DNA from: Akkermansia muciniphila
GTDB taxonomy: Bacteria; Verrucomicrobiota; Verrucomicrobiia; Verrucomicrobiales; Akkermansiaceae
Direction: 5' to 3'
NCBI RefSeq assembly: GCF_900184965.1
Contig: NZ_FXYA01000135.1
Coordinates: forward strand, 17,363 to 81,362
DNA: 64,000 bases
Within the stretch, counting starts at the first letter, position 1, and every line of letters begins with the position of its first letter. This document shows, piece after piece, positions 7,700 through 16,759 of the stretch. The position numbers and the translations under genes are program-made. The notes below the pieces were generated by a model. It did no database searches and was not told the DNA's origin. It worked only from the letters and a program-made list of their open reading frames with translations.

Positions 7700-9493
7700 A
7701 TGGAGAACAGGCGTAAAAGATGGTATGATCTGTTCGGATTGCTGCCTCGCAATCTGGGCCGTCTGCTGTTGTGGTTCAGCCTCATTCCTATCGCTTTCAT
7801 CATTGTTCTTCTCGTTTATGCATGGAGAGCGGACCAGTATGAGCTGGACGAGGTTTTGGCGCCGTTGGAAAATTGCGCTGCATATGACCGCAACGGCCAG
7901 TGGATAGGCACCTTGACAGATCATGACCGGGTGTATGTAGCGCGCAATGAACTGCCTGATAATCTGGTGAATGCGTTCATTGCGCGGGAGGATGAAGATT
8001 TCTTCGAGCATGGCGGCATTGTATACTCTTCCATTATCCGTTCCATTTGCCGGAATCTGACTACGTTGTCCTATGCCCAGGGAGCTTCCACGATTACGAT
8101 GCAGCTGGCGCGGAATTGTTATGAACTGGGGGGGAAGACCCTGGATCGCAAGGTTCTGGAAATGGCCGTGGCCCGCCGCATTGAGGGCAAGTATTCCAAG
8201 GATGAAATTCTGACGGCTTACCTGAACCGCATTTATTTTGGCCAGCAATGCTATGGAATTGCGCAGGCGGCGGATTTGTATTTCGGCAAAAAAGTGGCGG
8301 ATTTGACACTGGCGGAGTGTGCTACCCTGGCCGGGTTGGTGCGCGGACCTTCCATCTACAATCCTGTTTACAGCCCGGAGGCAGCCGTTAAAGTCCGCAA
8401 TGCGACGCTGGAAAGAATGTTTGAGTGTGAATTTATTACCCGGGAACAATTATGGCAGGCGCTCCGCGAACCGATGGCAGTGGCTGGTAAACGGGAAGCG
8501 CGGCCCGGTTCTTATCCCGTTCTGGTCGTTTCCCGGGAATTGGGGGACCTGGATTGCTGCGATGAGCAGGAGGGAACCTCCAGCATTTTTGTCATGACCA
8601 CGCTGGATTTGGAATTCCAGCGGATGGTTGAAGATGTAAGCGAGCCTATGCTGGCCGCTCTGGAATCTTCTTCCGTATGGGCGGGGCTGCCCAAAAGGGT
8701 GGATAACCAGTTGAATCATTGTGTGCAAGCGGCCATATTGTGCGTGGATTCCCGTAAAGGGGATCTGCTGGCCGTAACAGGAGGGCGCTCCGCCCAGGAC
8801 GGTCTGGACCGGTGGCAGTCCAAGGTAATGCCCGGCGACCTGTTCACTCCCATCGTCAATTTGTGCGCCGTTGATCAGCGTAGAACCGTTATCCGCAGCA
8901 ATCCGGAAGTCACTGGTCGCGGGGTAGGTTTCAATACGGTAATAGAAACGGCGCAAAAGGCCGGCTACAAAGGGGAACTTCCCCGTTCTTCGGACTTGTA
9001 TACCGGCAGGTTCCGCATACCTCTCTCGCATGCCGTCAATGCCCTGTATCTCATCGGAAATGACGGGCTCAATGTAAATATTTCCTCCGTCAGGCAGGTG
9101 GGCACCACCAAAAAGAACCTGGTGATGGTGAATGCTCCTTCTCCGGAAGAAAGCCGTCAGGAGATCCTGCCTAGGGAATCCGCCCATCTGGTGGCGTCCC
9201 TTCCTCCCTTCCGCTATGACGAACGAGCCAGGAAAACATTCGTCAATGTCAGGCTTCCTGGGAATACGGGGCATTTTTCCGCCGTCATGGGGCGTTATTT
9301 CACGGTTTTTGTCTGGGTGGGCTTTGATTCTCCAGAGGATGCCATCTATGAGAAGAAGGGGATTGCCGCAGCATTGGCAGCAACCTGTTCCTCCCTGGCT
9401 GGGGAAGTGTATGACCGTGCGGAGGAAGGCCGCAGAAAAGCCGTTCGGGAACGCCGGGAGCGGGAGAATTCTGCGGAACAGGGGCCCCAGTGA
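7700..9493 (+). CDS. GT51 peptidoglycan glycosyltransferase with degenerate transpeptidase domain
   Basis: A class A PBP-like protein of 597 residues. One membrane anchor (about 18-42) precedes an intact GT51 domain: AREDEDFFEHGG with Glu97, QGASTITMQLARN, RKVLEMAVARRIE and YLNRIYFGQQCYGI. This should polymerise lipid II into glycan strands. The C-terminal transpeptidase-like domain appears inactive. The SxxK motif position reads PGDLFTP, with Asp380 for the nucleophilic Ser and Thr383 for Lys. The KTG position reads GNTGHFS. No convincing SxN is seen. It lies 24 bp after the TPR gene, in the same operon. Confidence 0.9.
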   Translation: MENRRKRWYDLFGLLPRNLGRLLLWFSLIPIAFIIVLLVYAWRADQYELDEVLAPLENCAAYDRNGQWIGTLTDHDRVYVARNELPDNLVNAFIAREDEDFFEHGGIVYSSIIRSICRNLTTLSYAQGASTITMQLARNCYELGGKTLDRKVLEMAVARRIEGKYSKDEILTAYLNRIYFGQQCYGIAQAADLYFGKKVADLTLAECATLAGLVRGPSIYNPVYSPEAAVKVRNATLERMFECEFITREQLWQALREPMAVAGKREARPGSYPVLVVSRELGDLDCCDEQEGTSSIFVMTTLDLEFQRMVEDVSEPMLAALESSSVWAGLPKRVDNQLNHCVQAAILCVDSRKGDLLAVTGGRSAQDGLDRWQSKVMPGDLFTPIVNLCAVDQRRTVIRSNPEVTGRGVGFNTVIETAQKAGYKGELPRSSDLYTGRFRIPLSHAVNALYLIGNDGLNVNISSVRQVGTTKKNLVMVNAPSPEESRQEILPRESAHLVASLPPFRYDERARKTFVNVRLPGNTGHFSAVMGRYFTVFVWVGFDSPEDAIYEKKGIAAALAATCSSLAGEVYDRAEEGRRKAVRERRERENSAEQGPQ

Positions 9494-9520
9494 AATTCAA
9501 TTTTCCATTAGTAAAGCATC

Positions 9521-10285
9521 ATGAGACACTCACTTGAAATGACCACGGCCATTCAGGCCGCCAAATCCGCCGGAGCTTTCCTGAAGAAGCATTTTTATGA
9601 GCAAAAGAAGGTGGATGAAGCCAGCCAGAATGACATCAAGCTGGAGCTGGACAAGCTCTCCCAGAAACTGATTACGGAGGAAATCCTCTCCGTGTTTCCC
9701 CACCACGCCGTTTTGGGCGAAGAAGGATACACCGGGGACAGGAACAGTGAATATGAATGGATTGTAGACCCCATTGACGGGACGGTGAATTATTTTTACA
9801 CGATTCCCTGGTTCTGTGTCTCCATAGCTTTGCGCCGCCGCGGGGAAGTGGTTCTTGGAGTGATTTACGACCCCATGATGGATGAATGCTGGCATGTGGA
9901 AAAGGGCGGGATTCCATACATGAATGATCATCCCATGCATTGCAGCCGGCGGGAACGCATGGCGGAAGCCGTGGTATTCGTGGGGCATGGCAAGACGGAT
10001 GGTTCCAAGGAAAAAGGGATTGAACGCTTCGCCAAGATCGCCTGGCAGGTACGCAAGGTGCGCAATAACGGTTCCGCCGCTTTGGCCCTGGCTTATATTG
10101 CCTGCGGTAGATTTGACGCCTATGTGGAAAGCGTCATTTCCATCTGGGATGTCGCTGCCGGGGTTTTGCTGGTGGAAGCAGCCGGAGGTAAGGTTGTTTT
10201 GGAACCGAAGGAAGACAATCCTGAACAATTCGCCATTGTCGCATGGAACGGTCGCATCCCTGTTATGGAAGCACTGGGAGAATAG
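9521..10285 (+). CDS. Inositol-monophosphatase-family phosphatase
   Basis: A Mg-dependent phosphatase of the IMPase/FBPase superfamily. The 254 residues contain GEEGY, the metal-binding DPIDGTVNY and the C-terminal WDVAAGVLLVEAAGG, covering all metal-ligand motifs. Substrate cannot be read from sequence; inositol-1-phosphate, 3'-phosphoadenosine 5'-phosphate or an SuhB-like role are all possible. It starts 27 bp after the GT51 gene. An internal ATG (Met7) is a possible alternative start. Confidence 0.9.
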   Translation: MRHSLEMTTAIQAAKSAGAFLKKHFYEQKKVDEASQNDIKLELDKLSQKLITEEILSVFPHHAVLGEEGYTGDRNSEYEWIVDPIDGTVNYFYTIPWFCVSIALRRRGEVVLGVIYDPMMDECWHVEKGGIPYMNDHPMHCSRRERMAEAVVFVGHGKTDGSKEKGIERFAKIAWQVRKVRNNGSAALALAYIACGRFDAYVESVISIWDVAAGVLLVEAAGGKVVLEPKEDNPEQFAIVAWNGRIPVMEALGE

Positions 10286-10311
10286 CCTGAACATTATTGC
10301 CGCAGTACCGC

Positions 10312-10821
10312 ATGAAAAACATGATTGCTTTGACCGGAATCGGCTATGATATCCACCGTTTTGCGGAAGTTCCGCGCCCCTTGATGCTGGGCGGCGTGCA
10401 TATTCCTTCTTCCCGAGGCCTGGACGGCCATTCCGACGCGGATGTTTTATGCCACTCCATTGCGGACGCTTTGCTGGGCGCTGCCGGGTTGCCGGACATC
10501 GGCTACTGGTTCCCGCCGGGAGATCCTGCCTGCAAGGACATTCCTTCTCTGGATATTGTGGCGAAAGCCGTCTCTCTGATCCGGGAGCGCGGCGGTCGCA
10601 TCGTGAATGTGGACTCGTCCCTTATTGCAGAATCTCCCCGCATTTCTCCTTATTTGGAGCAGATGAAAGGAGCTTTGGGAACCGCTCTGGGAATTTCCAC
10701 GGCCCGTGTGGGCATCAAGGCCACCACGAATGAACAGCTTGGCGCGCTGGGCCGCAGGGAAGGCATTGCCGCTTTTGCCGTGGCGTCTATTCTGATGCCG
10801 GAGGATCCGGTCATGCCATAA
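10312..10821 (+). CDS. ispF: 2-C-methyl-D-erythritol 2,4-cyclodiphosphate synthase
   Basis: IspF converts CDP-methylerythritol 2-phosphate to the cyclic diphosphate in the MEP isoprenoid pathway. The product of about 169 residues has the zinc-site motif GYDIHRF, LDGHSDADVLCHSIADALLG, VDSSLIAESPRISP, and the C-terminal ATTNEQLGALGRREGIAA. I choose ATG 10312; a TTG at 10297 and an ATG at 10321 are alternatives. It links functionally with the prenyl diphosphate synthase at 42.3 kb. Confidence 0.95.
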   Translation: MKNMIALTGIGYDIHRFAEVPRPLMLGGVHIPSSRGLDGHSDADVLCHSIADALLGAAGLPDIGYWFPPGDPACKDIPSLDIVAKAVSLIRERGGRIVNVDSSLIAESPRISPYLEQMKGALGTALGISTARVGIKATTNEQLGALGRREGIAAFAVASILMPEDPVMP

Positions 10822-10830
10822 GGCGAATTG

Positions 10831-10880
10831 CCCCGGTTCTTTTTCTGGAAGTCTTTTCCAGAAAGGGAACCGAATCGGGG
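10831..10880 (+). terminator. Long hairpin after ispF
   Basis: An interrupted inverted repeat (CCCCGGTTC ... TTTCTGGAA, then TTCCAGAAA ... GAACCGAATCGGGG) begins 10 bp after the ispF stop. The stem is strong but there is no terminal T run, so it may be a transcript-end hairpin rather than a classical terminator. Confidence 0.5.
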
Positions 10881-11067
10881 CTCTGGAAAGGAATATGCTT
10901 CAGAAATAACGGTCAGGAGGGAACGGCTTTTTGGAGAGGCATTTTCCCCAAAGCGGTTTTAATGAAATGGCGAGAGATTGTTAACTGTTCTCCGTCGGCA
11001 AAGCCGTTGTAGGCCGCATGATAAATATTCCCCATCTTCCTGCGCAGGGGGGAAGTATTGTCCGGTA

Positions 11068-11718
11068 TCAGCTGATGCAGCGGTAATAGTAATCCACGCG
11101 GGAGATGAACCAGGACCATTTGAAGCCGGGTTTGCCATTGTCCAGCAGAAGATGGGGGCAACGCTTGCCGGTCCAGTAGTAGTGGGGCACAACATTCCGC
11201 AGGGGAATATCGTGGGCATACATGTTGTAGGCCGCCAGCTTGGCGGCGCGGTCAAAGGTTTTGACGATGCTTTGTCCTCGCTTCTCACACATTTCAATGC
11301 CGATGGAGTACATGTCTCCGGGGCCGCCCCGGTCCGCATGGCGCCCTGTTTCATTCAGGGGGATATGCTGCATGGTCACGTACGGATCGACTGTATAATG
11401 CCAGTTGCAGCGCAAAGCTCCGTTATTCAGGGCGCGCGCGTGCTGCATGGCGTCTGCGGACGGGTTTTCCGTGTTGTGCATGGTAATGAAGCGCGGCTTC
11501 ATTCGGGAAGAACGGCGGCGGAGCGGAGAAGATTTAGGCATGAACATAGGCCGGACATTGCATTCCGCCAGCAACTGGCGCGGAGAACGTTTCACCACGG
11601 GGACTCCGGAGGGCTTAAAGGAGATCATGGGTGCCATTCCTGCTTTTCCGGAAGGTCCCGAACAACTGGTCAGGGCAAGCAGGGCGGCGGTTTCCAGCAG
11701 AAAAGTTCTGCGGTCCAT
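11068..11718 (-). CDS. N-acetylmuramoyl-L-alanine amidase, Tat-type lipoprotein
   Basis: An Amidase_2/PGRP-family zinc amidase that cleaves the amide bond between MurNAc and the stem peptide. Zinc ligands resemble those of T7 lysozyme: His in TMHNTENPS, then His and Cys in VPHYYWTGKRCPHL. I start at ATG 11718 because it gives MDRRTFLLETAALLALTSC, a twin-arginine signal ending in a lipobox-like Cys, with GGAG 12 nt upstream. An ATG at 11799 would add 27 residues before this signal and is less likely. The protein is therefore probably exported folded and lipid-anchored, for cell-wall recycling or remodelling. Confidence 0.82.
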   Translation of the reverse strand: MDRRTFLLETAALLALTSCSGPSGKAGMAPMISFKPSGVPVVKRSPRQLLAECNVRPMFMPKSSPLRRRSSRMKPRFITMHNTENPSADAMQHARALNNGALRCNWHYTVDPYVTMQHIPLNETGRHADRGGPGDMYSIGIEMCEKRGQSIVKTFDRAAKLAAYNMYAHDIPLRNVVPHYYWTGKRCPHLLLDNGKPGFKWSWFISRVDYYYRCIS

Positions 11719-11946
11719 GCCCTGGACTTTCTCCAGCATGGGCTGGAGCTGACCGGAAAAGCGGGCAAGATAAGCGGCGATGGTGGAAATATTGCTCATA
11801 CAAAGGCCGGAAGATGGGGAATTTTCAGCACGGATGCGGGAAAAGTTAAGTCCACGCTAAGATTCGCCTTTCTTCTTTGCAACGAAAAAGTGCGAAAGCT
11901 TCAGCATTGTGCCGAATTCTTCGCTTTTTTTGTCATATTGATCTGT

Positions 11947-12867
11947 TTAAACCGTTGTTAAGAGTAAAACAGTCTCTGCTTCTGCCGCAGTGACAGCATC
12001 CGCGCCTGCCGGGGATAGGATGAATTCGCCCTTCCGGGCCGTTTTCCCGTCCCAGCACACGGAACCGTGGAGAACCGTGAAAACGGCGAAGCGGGATGAG
12101 TCCGGCTGGGTGAACCGTTCTCCCTTATCCAGACGGTATTCCTTTGTGGTGAAATGCGGCATTTCCGTCAGGTAGCCGGGGCACTGGCAGAGTTTCCGGA
12201 ATTCCCCGATGGAATCCAATGCCTGTTCCAGATGCAGTTCCCGCCCTCGTCCGGAGGCATCCGTGCGGTTCCAGTCATAAAGGCGGTAGGTGGTATCGCT
12301 GTTCTGCTGGATTTCCGCAATGAGATGTCCGGCGCCGATGGCATGAACCAGTCCCGCCGGAATGTAAAGATGTTCCCCCGGTTCCAGATGGGCGGAGCTT
12401 ATCAACTGCTCCATTTGTCCCGTTTCCGCCGCATGACGGATGTCCGGAAGTGAGGCGTTCTCCTTCATTCCCCCGTAAATCCGGGCATCCGGAGTTGCGT
12501 GCAGTACGTACCATATCTCATTTTTTACTTCTCCCTGCCGGGCTGCCGCCGTGCGTTCCGGGGGATGCACCTGGACGGAAAGGTTTTCGCGGGCATCCAG
12601 AATTTTGCAGAGCAGGGGAAATCGAGGGAAACGTTCGTAGCCGGGCCCGAAAATTTCCTGCCGGCGTTCTTCCCACAGCCGGTGCAGGGGCATTCCTGCC
12701 CATTCTCCGTCTTTTACGATGCTCATGGCTTCCGGGCGGTCGCTGATTTCCCACGCCTCCCCATAGGCTGTTTCCCGGTCGGGCAGTTCCCGTCCCAGCA
12801 TGGTTCTCATGCTCTGGCCGCCCCAGATGCGCGGCTGGTAGATGGAATGAAAGCGAAAAGGCTGCAT
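11947..12867 (-). CDS. manA: Mannose-6-phosphate isomerase, class I
   Basis: This enzyme interconverts fructose-6-P and mannose-6-P and needs zinc. The 306-residue short (Bacillus-like) form shows VQVHPPE with Gln99 and His101, KNEIWYV with Glu117, and LYIPAGLVHAIGAG with His175, giving the full Q-H-E-H zinc set. The mannose-6-P supplies GDP-mannose, the substrate of the gmd-fcl pair 4 kb away. It can also work in the reverse direction when mannose from glycans is consumed. Confidence 0.94.
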   Translation of the reverse strand: MQPFRFHSIYQPRIWGGQSMRTMLGRELPDRETAYGEAWEISDRPEAMSIVKDGEWAGMPLHRLWEERRQEIFGPGYERFPRFPLLCKILDARENLSVQVHPPERTAAARQGEVKNEIWYVLHATPDARIYGGMKENASLPDIRHAAETGQMEQLISSAHLEPGEHLYIPAGLVHAIGAGHLIAEIQQNSDTTYRLYDWNRTDASGRGRELHLEQALDSIGEFRKLCQCPGYLTEMPHFTTKEYRLDKGERFTQPDSSRFAVFTVLHGSVCWDGKTARKGEFILSPAGADAVTAAEAETVLLLTTV

Positions 12868-12912
12868 GGCTGTGGCGGAAGCGTAGGCTATCTTTTATGG
12901 ACGGGCAAGCAA

Positions 12913-12939
12913 AATGCCCACAGGGTTTCCTGTGGGCAT
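12913..12939 (-). terminator. Terminator of the PA14-like gene
   Basis: A perfect 12-bp stem (ATGCCCACAGG ... CCTGTGGGCAT) with a 3-nt loop, followed by TTTT on the minus strand, lies just after the stop at 12961. Confidence 0.75.
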
Positions 12940-12960
12940 GGAAAGGGAGGAACTGACGGG

Positions 12961-14205
12961 TTATTTGATGGATTCCCAAACAATGCCGATTTCGTCAAAT
13001 GGCACGTGTTCCTTGTTCTTGTCCGGTTTCGGGACGCCGTAGTTGGTCCGGAACAGAGGCAGGATGGGGGCTCCCGTTTTAGGATCCTTGTTCAGGGGGG
13101 GCATGCCCACTTCCTCCAGAAGCAGGGCCATGCCGAATTCTCCCCCAGGAATTTCGCTAATCAGAATTTCAATAGGGTATACCTTTCCCTGTTCCACTTT
13201 GAATGTTTTACCGGCCGCAACGCCTCCCAGCGAGCTGTTCCAGTGTCCGGAGGAAGAGTACTTATAGAAAGTGACCGGTGGGGTATTGATGCCCACACTC
13301 TTAAGCTCCTTTTTCAGGTCGTCGTTTCCGGGTTTGTTTTCCATGGCTGCTATCCATTTTGGATTAGCGGTTATTTTCCCTAGTGATGCCTGGAACCAGC
13401 CATAATCAAACACATTTTCGTTATTGAAGCGTACGGCAATGACGTCGTCACCAGCTCCGACAAAGCGGAATGTTCCGGATTTTGGAGCGCGCACTTTGCC
13501 GCGATAGATGGCAATCCATCGGCTTGGTTTGACTTTGTCCGCGCAACCGTAGGCCTTAGGCGCGTCATTGGCGGATGTTCTGGGAACGTAGAACTGCGCT
13601 GCGTAAAGCTGTTGGGGCGCCTTATAGAAACGGTTCATATCCTTTTCATCCCACCCCCGATTAATGAAGCGGGAAAGAACGGAACAAAACTGTTCCTGCG
13701 AAAGATTGGTAGGACGTCCGCCAGGAGTTTGCTTGGTGTCGTAAAAGGTCCCTACCAGCGTGCTTCCGGAAGGTTGGGACGTACCGAAGGCGGAAGTGGA
13801 GTCCCCCAGGTCGGGGCCGAAGCCGTCTCCCATGCCGAGGGCGGTTCCTTCCTCCAGCATGACGGGTTCATCAGGCGCGTCAATGTCAATCTTGGGGAGG
13901 CTCACCGGAGCGGCGGCCGCTGCCACCACAACCTTGACGGGCGTTTCCGCGTGGGAAGAAGAGGAAGTTTCCCTCTGCACTTCCGGCGGCGGAGGCGTGT
14001 CCGACGGCGGAGCATCGTCCGGCGTAATGTAGCCGACGACCTTGGGCTCTTCCGGGGGGGCGATGATGATCGTCAGAGAGTAGAGAATGGCTCCTGCCAA
14101 AACGACGGAGAGAATGGATGTCGCGAATGCGGCAATATAATTTTTCCGCCTTTCCTTGCGCAGGGTGTCCACTGCGTCTTCCGTGGGTTCTATATGAAGG
14201 CTCAT
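12961..14205 (-). CDS. Membrane-anchored periplasmic protein with PA14-like domain
   Basis: About 414 residues. A short cytoplasmic N-terminus rich in charged residues is followed by one membrane helix (AAFATSILSVVLAGAILYSL), then a Pro-rich spacer (DDAPPSDTPPPPEV), an Ala/Val stretch and a globular C-terminal half. The segment SGTFRFVGAGDDVIAVRFNN matches the core of PA14-type carbohydrate-binding beta barrels. The anchor and Pro-rich linker resemble TonB in layout, but I see no TonB C-terminal domain. I use ATG 14205; an ATG at 14232 would add nine residues. Tandem GGATAACA repeats lie upstream at 14249-14265. Function unknown; a glycan sensor or binder is plausible. Confidence 0.7.
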   Translation of the reverse strand: MSLHIEPTEDAVDTLRKERRKNYIAAFATSILSVVLAGAILYSLTIIIAPPEEPKVVGYITPDDAPPSDTPPPPEVQRETSSSSHAETPVKVVVAAAAAPVSLPKIDIDAPDEPVMLEEGTALGMGDGFGPDLGDSTSAFGTSQPSGSTLVGTFYDTKQTPGGRPTNLSQEQFCSVLSRFINRGWDEKDMNRFYKAPQQLYAAQFYVPRTSANDAPKAYGCADKVKPSRWIAIYRGKVRAPKSGTFRFVGAGDDVIAVRFNNENVFDYGWFQASLGKITANPKWIAAMENKPGNDDLKKELKSVGINTPPVTFYKYSSSGHWNSSLGGVAAGKTFKVEQGKVYPIEILISEIPGGEFGMALLLEEVGMPPLNKDPKTGAPILPLFRTNYGVPKPDKNKEHVPFDEIGIVWESIK

Positions 14206-14316
14206 ACATGTATGATAGCATAAGAATCCCATCTGTTGAGTAACATGAGGATAACAAGGATAACATGTCGGTAACGAAAAAGGCTGCCTTTGCCGTCCTT
14301 TTCCCTCATGGGCTTT

Positions 14317-15642
14317 TCAGCGTTTCCGCCGTCTTCCCTTTCCTCCCCGGGGCAGCGCAATGGCAAGGGTGGCGCAGACGCCCAGAATCAGGGGATAATA
14401 CAGGTATTCCATGATCAGCAGGGGGGAGACTTGGGAGATTCCGGCGGCCATGAGCATTTGAGCCCCGTAAGGGATGACTCCCTGAACCAGGCAGGAAAAA
14501 GTGTCCAGAATGCTCGCGCTGCGCTTGGGAGGGATATGGAATTTATCGCCGATTTCCTTGGCTATGGGGCCAGCCGTGATGATGGCGATCGTATTGTTGG
14601 CCGTGCAGAGGTTGGCCAGGGAGACCAATCCGGCAATGCTGAATTCCGCGCCGCGCCTGCTGCGGATATGGGCCGTGATTTTTTCGATAATGTACGCGAT
14701 GCCCCCGTTGAAACGGATGAGGGACAGCACGCCGCCTGCCAGCAGAGTAACGATAATCAGTTCTCCCATGCCGGTCATTCCGCTGCCCATGGCTTGGAAC
14801 CAGGCGATGAAGGAGAAATAACCCATGCCGATGCCAATCAGTCCCGTGGCAAGGAGTCCCAGGGTCAGAACGGTCATGACGTGGATTCCTGCCAGGGCCG
14901 TCGCCAGCACGAGCAGATAGGGGAATACTTTCATCCATTCAATGGAGGTGTCCGCCGTGGAGGGAGACTGCACGTTCCATCCGAGCAGGATGTAGCAGGC
15001 CAGGGCCAGCAGGGCGGCGGGAAGCACTACCTTGAGGTTGGCCTGAAATTTGTCCCGCATGGAGCAGCCCTGCGTACGGGTGGCGGCGATCGTGGTGTCT
15101 GAAATGAAGGAAAGATTGTCTCCGAAGAATGCTCCTCCCACCACAATGGCCGTCATCATGCCGGCGCTGACCTGAGTGGCCTGCGCCAGCCCCGTGGCTA
15201 CGGGAGCCAGGGCGACAATGGTGCCTACGGAAGTTCCTACGGAGAGGGAGATGAAGCAGGAGGCGATGAAAACGCTGGCAAGCAGCAGATTGTCCGGCAG
15301 GAGCCGCAGCGTGAGCTGGACGGTAGCGTCAATGGCCCCCATGTCCCTGGCCGCCTGGGCGAAGGCTCCTGCCAGCACGAAAATCCAGATCATCATCAGG
15401 ATGTTCCGGTTGGCCACTCCGGAGGAAAACAGATCCACCCGTTCCGCCATGCTTTTTCCGCGGGTAATGAAAACGGCCCAGACGGCCGCCGCCGTAAAGG
15501 CCACCGTTACCGGGACGGCGTAAAAATCCTGTACGGCTATGGAGATGACCAGGTAAAGCAGGAAGAAAACCAGCAGGGGGCTTAACGCCCACAAGCTGGC
15601 TTTAGCAGGGAGTGGATTTTGCTTGTCCGGGTGGCTGGTCAT
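14317..15642 (-). CDS. NhaC-family Na+/H+ antiporter
   Basis: A polytopic inner-membrane protein of 441 residues with many hydrophobic helices. Family-like signatures are SVGTSVGTIVALAPVATGLA, GGAFFGDNLSFISDTTIAAT and LANLCTANNTIAIITAGPIA. It probably exchanges external protons for internal sodium. It begins 27 bp after the fcl stop on the same strand, so it may be transcribed with gmd-fcl despite the unrelated function. Confidence 0.88.
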   Translation of the reverse strand: MTSHPDKQNPLPAKASLWALSPLLVFFLLYLVISIAVQDFYAVPVTVAFTAAAVWAVFITRGKSMAERVDLFSSGVANRNILMMIWIFVLAGAFAQAARDMGAIDATVQLTLRLLPDNLLLASVFIASCFISLSVGTSVGTIVALAPVATGLAQATQVSAGMMTAIVVGGAFFGDNLSFISDTTIAATRTQGCSMRDKFQANLKVVLPAALLALACYILLGWNVQSPSTADTSIEWMKVFPYLLVLATALAGIHVMTVLTLGLLATGLIGIGMGYFSFIAWFQAMGSGMTGMGELIIVTLLAGGVLSLIRFNGGIAYIIEKITAHIRSRRGAEFSIAGLVSLANLCTANNTIAIITAGPIAKEIGDKFHIPPKRSASILDTFSCLVQGVIPYGAQMLMAAGISQVSPLLIMEYLYYPLILGVCATLAIALPRGGKGRRRKR

Positions 15643-15669
15643 GGGGTGAGGGGGGAGCCGACGGAAAGG

Positions 15670-16758
15670 TCAGTTGCCGGCAGCGCACGTCCGGCTCAGA
15701 TACCACCGGTAAATGCGTTCCACTCCTTCTTCCAGCTCCACCCGGTGTTTCCAGCCCAGGGAATGCAGCCTGGAGACGTCCGTCAGCTTGCGCATGGTGC
15801 CGTCCGGCTTGTCTGCGTTGAACACCAGATTGCCCCGGTAGCCTTCCGTAGCGGCAATCAGCCGGGCCAGTCCGCCGATGGAGATTTCCTTCCCGGTGCC
15901 GATATTGATATGGCAGTTCCGCACTTCCCTGCCTCCTTCTTCCAACTGGCTGAAATCCACTTGCTCCATCACATGGACGCAGGCGTCCGCCATGTCCTCG
16001 CTCCACAGGAATTCGCGCAGGGGAGTTCCCGTACCCCACAGTTCCACGGAACCGGGGGTGATGCCGTATTTGTCCAGCACGGCCAGGATTTCCCTTTCTT
16101 CAGCCGTTCCGTCCACCTGTTCCACAGGGCGCATATCCAGATCTTTCCGCACGGCGTTCCAGTCTCCTTCCATCAGGCACTTGGCCAGGTGTATCTTGCG
16201 CACCATGGCGGGCAGCACATGACTGTTTTCCAGGTGGAAATTGTCATTGGGGCCGTACAGGTTCGTAGGCATGACGGCGATGTAGTTGGTGCCGTATTGC
16301 AGGTTGAAGCTTTCGCACATCTTCAGCCCCGCTATTTTGGCGATGGCATAAGGTTCGTTGGTGTATTCCAGCGGGGAGGTAAGCAGGGCGTTTTCCTTCA
16401 TGGGCTGGGGCGCTTCGCGCGGGTAGATGCAGGTGCTCCCCAGGAAGAGGAGCTTGGATACGCCATGCCGGAAACTTTCCCCGATAACGTTCTGCTGAAT
16501 CTGGAGGTTGCGGAAGATGAAGTCCGCCCGGTAGCGGGAATTGGCGATGATGCCGCCCACAAACGCCGCCGCCAGAAAGACGTATTCCGGCTTTTCCCGG
16601 TCAAAGAATTCCCGGACGGCCGCAGGATCTTCCAGGTCCAGTTCTTGGTGCGTCCGTCCAATCAGGTTGGAATAGCCTTTGTTTTCCAGAGATTTCCAGA
16701 TGGCGGAACCAACGAGGCCGCGGTGTCCGGCCACAAAGATTCTGCTGTTTTTGTTCAT
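15670..16758 (-). CDS. fcl: GDP-L-fucose synthase
   Basis: The enzyme epimerises and reduces GDP-4-keto-6-deoxymannose to GDP-L-fucose. It is an extended SDR with the cofactor motif GHRGLVGSAI (11-20), GSTCIYP with Ser109, and YAIAK (Tyr137, Lys141). At about 362 residues it exceeds the E. coli enzyme by roughly 40, due to an insert around 194-236 before WGTGTPLREFL; the same long form is known in Bacteroides. I start at ATG 16758, one base after the gmd stop codon; longer frames upstream overlap gmd and lack homology. Confidence 0.93.
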   Translation of the reverse strand: MNKNSRIFVAGHRGLVGSAIWKSLENKGYSNLIGRTHQELDLEDPAAVREFFDREKPEYVFLAAAFVGGIIANSRYRADFIFRNLQIQQNVIGESFRHGVSKLLFLGSTCIYPREAPQPMKENALLTSPLEYTNEPYAIAKIAGLKMCESFNLQYGTNYIAVMPTNLYGPNDNFHLENSHVLPAMVRKIHLAKCLMEGDWNAVRKDLDMRPVEQVDGTAEEREILAVLDKYGITPGSVELWGTGTPLREFLWSEDMADACVHVMEQVDFSQLEEGGREVRNCHINIGTGKEISIGGLARLIAATEGYRGNLVFNADKPDGTMRKLTDVSRLHSLGWKHRVELEEGVERIYRWYLSRTCAAGN

Positions 16759-16759
16759 C

